This document shows positions 60,132-64,000 of a stretch of 64,000 bases of DNA, in pieces (the first letter of the stretch is position 1; the number at the start of each line of letters is the position of its first letter). The notes under the pieces were generated by a model. That model did no database searches. It saw only the letters and a program-made list of their open reading frames with translations, and was not told where the DNA came from. The stretch is from Brevipalpus yothersi (Eukaryota > Arthropoda > Arachnida > Trombidiformes > Tenuipalpidae). The stretch covers positions 253,502-317,501 of the forward strand of contig QZCP01000135.1 in NCBI GenBank assembly GCA_003956705.1. The letters are read 5' to 3'. The position numbers were made by a program, and so were the translations under genes.

Positions 60132-61454
60132 ATGCCCATTCTTAAGACTGTAAACAAGCCTTCATCAGTTGTTCACACTTCGTCACCATCTTCGAACTCT
60201 GGTCACTATCTCAACAGGCATCATCAGTATAATTCACCCCAACAACACCACCATCAGCATACCGATATGACGGTAAACATGAGTCAACAACAGCAGCAAC
60301 AGCAACATACCAATCAACTGTCAGATCCAGAGAAGGATGCAATCAATTTGAGAATGTTGAAACGTAATGATTCAAAGATTACCGAAATTTTGCATACTGC
60401 ATCGGCGGTTGGTGTTTACAGATTCCATGCAGACAATAAGAAGTGGATGAAATTGGAGATTGAAGGACCACTGCACGTTGTCCGTCGATCTGTTGCACCA
60501 ATAACAATGATGGTGGTCACCAATCGTTTGAGCCCAAAAAATTTGGTGGAACCAATCACTGATCAAAGTGATTTCTCTGTCGAATTACCGTATTTAATGG
60601 TTAAAACTGCCGACAAATCAATATACTGTTTTTGGTTTTACTCTGAGGATGAATGTCAGGACACCGCGAAATTGATTAAACGAGAACTAGACAGTATCAA
60701 TCGAGATAATAACAATAAGCCATCCTCTTTTGACCACATTAATTCACCATCTTCGCCAACAACTACCTCGATTCTCGATACTCTAGGTAAATTACCATCA
60801 TGTCCTCAAATTTCTGTCCTCTTACCCCATTTTATTGATTATTTTCTTTCGGTTACAGCTCAAATCGGCATCAAGAATATCACGGTGGCCAAAAGTAGTG
60901 GTCCCAAAACACCGAGCTCCAATGCTCAATCACTCATTAACACTCCTGCGCGCTCTAGTTTTCCGGAGAATGGTGGTGGTGGAGGAGGTAGATCAGTTGA
61001 TGTGAATGATCTTTTTGCTCAGGCTTCTCTTGCTGAGAAAAATTCAACTGGTTCTGTTCCTCGAAGTGCCCCTAGAGCAATCCTACAAAATAATTTGACT
61101 CCCATCAATTTGTTACAAGATTTGGAGAAAACCGATTGGTCAGTGAAATCAGATCTCAATGATGATGAAATGTTGACTCCAGCTATGATAAAGGAGAAGT
61201 CCAAAAAAGATTCTAGAGAATCTGGATCTCTTAGCTCATCAGATCCTCAAACTCCTAGATCAATCAAGAATAATCGGTCTCATCATATTTCGGGAGGTAG
61301 CTCTCGTAACCTTAATCGTCATTTCGACAATGATATGAATGATTCTGACTTATCTCTCGAACAAGTCAGAGAAGCTCTCATTTATTTAGTTCAAAATGAT
61401 TCCGACCTTGTTGCCCGCGTCCGAAATGCGATCCTTGCCAATGGACACAAATAG
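60132..61454 (+). CDS. DCP1: mRNA-decapping protein 1 (DCP1)
   Basis: ATG at 60132 follows an acceptor directly. The frame is open for 440 codons, but a 72-bp GTAAAT…TTACAG intron (60787-60858) is likely, giving 416 residues. A His/Gln-rich N-terminus (1-60) precedes the EVH1 domain (about 64-190): INLRMLKRND, ILHTASAVGVYRF, VVTNRLSPKNLVEPI, and YCFWFYSEDECQ, all typical of DCP1. A Ser-rich linker follows. The C-terminal SLEQVREALIYLVQNDSDLV is the metazoan DCP1 trimerisation helix. DCP1 activates DCP2 to remove mRNA caps in P-bodies. The EVH1 domain binds the DCP2 N-terminus. Confidence 0.93.
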   Translation: MPILKTVNKPSSVVHTSSPSSNSGHYLNRHHQYNSPQQHHHQHTDMTVNMSQQQQQQQHTNQLSDPEKDAINLRMLKRNDSKITEILHTASAVGVYRFHADNKKWMKLEIEGPLHVVRRSVAPITMMVVTNRLSPKNLVEPITDQSDFSVELPYLMVKTADKSIYCFWFYSEDECQDTAKLIKRELDSINRDNNNKPSSFDHINSPSSPTTTSILDTLGKLPSCPQISVLLPHFIDYFLSVTAQIGIKNITVAKSSGPKTPSSNAQSLINTPARSSFPENGGGGGGRSVDVNDLFAQASLAEKNSTGSVPRSAPRAILQNNLTPINLLQDLEKTDWSVKSDLNDDEMLTPAMIKEKSKKDSRESGSLSSSDPQTPRSIKNNRSHHISGGSSRNLNRHFDNDMNDSDLSLEQVREALIYLVQNDSDLVARVRNAILANGHK

Positions 61455-63820
61455 TGATCTTCATTTGACCATACCATTTCTCATCCAGTGATCAGTTCAA
61501 ATTTCCTTCCTCTCTTCTTTCCCCCCAGATTTTTATTTTGAACTCAGGGAGGATTTATCATTCAACTTCAACTCTGGGAATTGCTTACCCAGAGTAGACA
61601 ATTAGGAAAGATTCAATGCACTTGTCAAATACTATTCGATTATGTTTCCCATAATTCACGTGATTTTTGGTGTCCAATTTTCTCATAATACATCTCTAAA
61701 GTCATCAGAGATCTTGACAAACTTGAGAGCTTAGTTATGAGAGTTTTTTAGTTTTCTCCACTTTCTGAACGACCAATCTACGAGATTCGATCTGTTGGAA
61801 TGATTTGATGAGAGTCAAGATTAATTAATCACTCATCATAATGCTGAGTGTCTTGAGCTCTCCATTTTCCCTTGGAAACTCCATCTTCAATCCAGACAAG
61901 TATTGTAAATTCTCAAATGAATAAAGAAGGATTGTCATTCCTCTCCAGTATCATGTTTTTTGCTATGTATGCAGATTTGGCATTAATCTCTCGGAAACTA
62001 TTCTTTGCATAATTTGGTTACAAGTAAGTTCTTTAACCAGTTAAACTAAATTTCAGAAGCTATACTCTCATAATTGTTTGAAAGCAAATTCAAGTATATG
62101 CGATCTAGTCATTTAACCAGGCTTACTTTTCTCTCTCCTGTGGGAATGTCTTGTTATCCGGTTCTAGATTTGATCGATGCTATTTTGATTGATTTTTATT
62201 ACTATTTTTGGCACCTCTAGGCTTCTTTGATATCTTGGATTTAAGTATCAGCTCATTGTAATCTCAGGAGCATTGTTCCATTTATGAGTTTTTACTGATA
62301 TTTTTGATTAATTGTTTTTAATTATCTGATTGGTGTATTTGTGATGAACAATCATCATATGATTACAGTCAATGAAATTTAATAGCGCCATAAATTTGCT
62401 AGCAATTTGTGAGAGTCATTGTTCCCTATTTGGGGAGAAGTTACAATAACTTTTAAATCTCTGAAATATGCCTTATGCCTTTGCTTCTAGCTACAGTATT
62501 GAGCAATCGTTTTTTCTTACACAAGGAATCTCTCTCTTTTACATTGATTTTGCTTAAAAAATGATATTTAAAAGAACTTTTCCCAAAAGAAGCATTCCAA
62601 AATAGTGAAAATTCTTTTTAGAGAAATTATATAAAGAATAAAAGACTCATCGAAGAAGGGAAAATAATTTCTGGTTCCCTGAAAAGCTGTAGATGTGAAG
62701 ATACAAATTATGATCAAATTAGCTGCTCTCTTCAATAGTATACCTGTGATATCAGAAAGCCGATTCGAATAGCTCAGCATCCGAGAGATTCCAAATTTTT
62801 GGCTTTGAGTTAGAGCTGATTTCTATGATGGCCGAAAATGTGTGAAAATTCGCAGTCGACTGGGTTAATTCATGATCAATTTTGGTAATCGAACTTGTGG
62901 TTATTAACACTTTAGGAGTCAAAGAATGGTAGTCAATCGAAAAATTATTCATGAGAAGAAGCTTTTGCCCCTCTCTCCCCATCTTACTCTTTCGTCTGAC
63001 TTGTATGATTAATTATCCTCTCTTGACAGGGCTATGATAATAGAAATTTTGAAAAGTTTGAAGAATTGCAAGCATTCTTTCGGGTTAATGATGAACGTCT
63101 GATGGCCGGAAAATTTTCGCCCTAGAACTTGTAAGCACTGTGGAAGCACTCTACAGAAAATTAGCCCAAAGACGAATCAATTCCATGACCGAGTGAATTT
63201 AAACTTCAATTAATCAGATGCTGGATTCAGCAACCTTTTTCCTCTTCCACAGAATGTCGGTCTGCGGAGTTTTATTTCGATAATTGTGAAAAATGAATTT
63301 TCATGGAAACAATGTCTTTACAGGGAAAAAAATGCTTAATTTGACTCTTGAATGCTATTGCTGCTGAAAAATTCCTCGTAGAATTCAACTCCAGTTTGAG
63401 GCCTTCAGAGTGGATTCAATTTACTTGAGAGAGTGTTCGCCTTGATATGATGGTCAAAATATTTACAAATGGAAGGTCATATCATTGTTTCATAGTGTTC
63501 TACCTGGATTTGCGAAGACTATCTTTTGTAGAGAATAGAGCTCGCACACCTCTTCTTGCTCATTATCGTTATTTATGATAATTGATTGGATGAGGTAACA
63601 CTTAAGACGTTCTTTTATGAGCACTGCTTATGTGAATATGATTCCCAGTAAGCATGATGAATGATGTCCTTTCCTCAGGGCTCTGTTCAGGCAACCAGAG
63701 CTATTATGATCTACCCATTAAAGACTTCCCTTGATATCACATGATATCATTGTTCATTTAGTTTATTGACTTTTGATCAAGCTTCATCATCTCTCGAAGG
63801 ATCAACCTGATCAGCAAGGC
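61455..63820. other. DCP1 3' flank and gene-poor DNA
   Basis: No convincing gene. A 76-codon minus-strand frame with an ATG at 62982 has no recognisable motif. A candidate DCP1 poly(A) signal lies at 61920. Confidence 0.5.
61920..61925 (+). terminator. Candidate poly(A) signal of DCP1
   Basis: AATAAA 466 nt after the DCP1 stop codon. Confidence 0.4.
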
Positions 63821-63852
63821 GTATAAATATCTTGTGTTCAATCGAACACAAG
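63821..63852 (+). promoter_or_regulatory. TATA-like box followed by a perfect 9-bp inverted repeat
   Basis: GTATAAATAT at 63821-63830 is followed directly by CTTGTGTTC-AATC-GAACACAAG. A TATA box about 70 nt before an ATG suggests a core promoter; the hairpin lies where a transcription start would fall. Confidence 0.35.
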
Positions 63853-63895
63853 AGGCCTTAATTTTTTAGCAAAAACCAGAATTCTTACGCTCATC

Positions 63896-63964
63896 ATGCC
63901 TTGGGCTAACCGAATTTTGACCGATAAATGCGAGCTGGCTTTTTCCGCTCGAGATGGTAAATGA
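63896..63964 (+). CDS. Possible first coding exon or short ORF at the right edge
   Basis: An ATG about 70 nt downstream of the TATA-like box opens MPWANRILTDKCELAFSARD to a stop at 63964, with a GTAAAT donor at 63957. It could be the first exon of a gene running out of the window. Evidence is thin. Confidence 0.25.
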   Translation: MPWANRILTDKCELAFSARDGK

Positions 63965-64000
63965 GCCATGATCTCATGAATTTTACTTTCTCTCTCTCTC

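Noticed and set aside
62752..62982. 76-codon minus-strand ORF with ATG
   Set aside because: No domain, signal peptide, splice context or neighbours to support it.

Overview
This is eukaryotic nuclear DNA. It is AT-rich and crowded with GA/CT microsatellites, two of which run into runs of N. Genes carry GT-AG introns as short as 56-134 bp alongside introns of 3-6.5 kb, and some proteins have His, Gln or Ser homopolymer runs. An allatotropin-type neuropeptide gene together with LMBRD2, DCP1, BRIX1, ITFG1 and RGK GTPase orthologues points to an arthropod. A mite or other chelicerate would fit, but that is a guess from general character, not from any marker.

Layout. 1-9.2 kb: no convincing gene; microsatellites and a dispersed repeat. 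9.2-12.5 kb (minus): a two-exon allatotropin precursor. 13.1-14.9 kb: decayed coding sequence, then a mosaic of copies of three other places in this window, including a piece of the RGK gene. 15.3-18.2 kb (minus): a two-pass membrane protein resembling TMEM200 and a downstream exon that may belong to it. 18.2-28.9 kb: gene-poor, with weak exons and another copy of the dispersed repeat. 29.0-41.3 kb: an island of decayed mobile DNA bounded by two nearly identical inverted repeat pairs. It holds a DDE transposase with a SWIM zinc finger, a truncated hAT element, a BTB-domain ORF, an intronless C2H2 protein and several frameshifted unknown ORFs. 41.9-50.5 kb (minus): a complete five-exon RGK (Rad/Gem/Kir) small GTPase. 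52.1-61.5 kb: a compact housekeeping cluster of ITFG1/LNKN-1 (minus), a C/EBP-gamma-like basic-region protein (minus), LMBRD2 (plus), BRIX1 (minus) and DCP1 (plus). 61.5-64 kb: mostly empty, with a possible new promoter at the right edge.

How the parts relate. The housekeeping genes form two head-to-head pairs (C/EBP-like/LMBRD2 and BRIX1/DCP1) with short shared upstream regions and one tail-to-tail pair 174 bp apart. The mobile island ends about 560 bp beyond the 3' end of the RGK gene, and an RGK intron-plus-exon fragment has been copied 28 kb away, so this side of the locus has been rearranged at the DNA level. No complete new system could be proven. The best leads are the staggered inverted repeats with their enclosed unknown ORFs, the BTB-ORF pair with an 8-nt overlap, and the divergent allatotropin.
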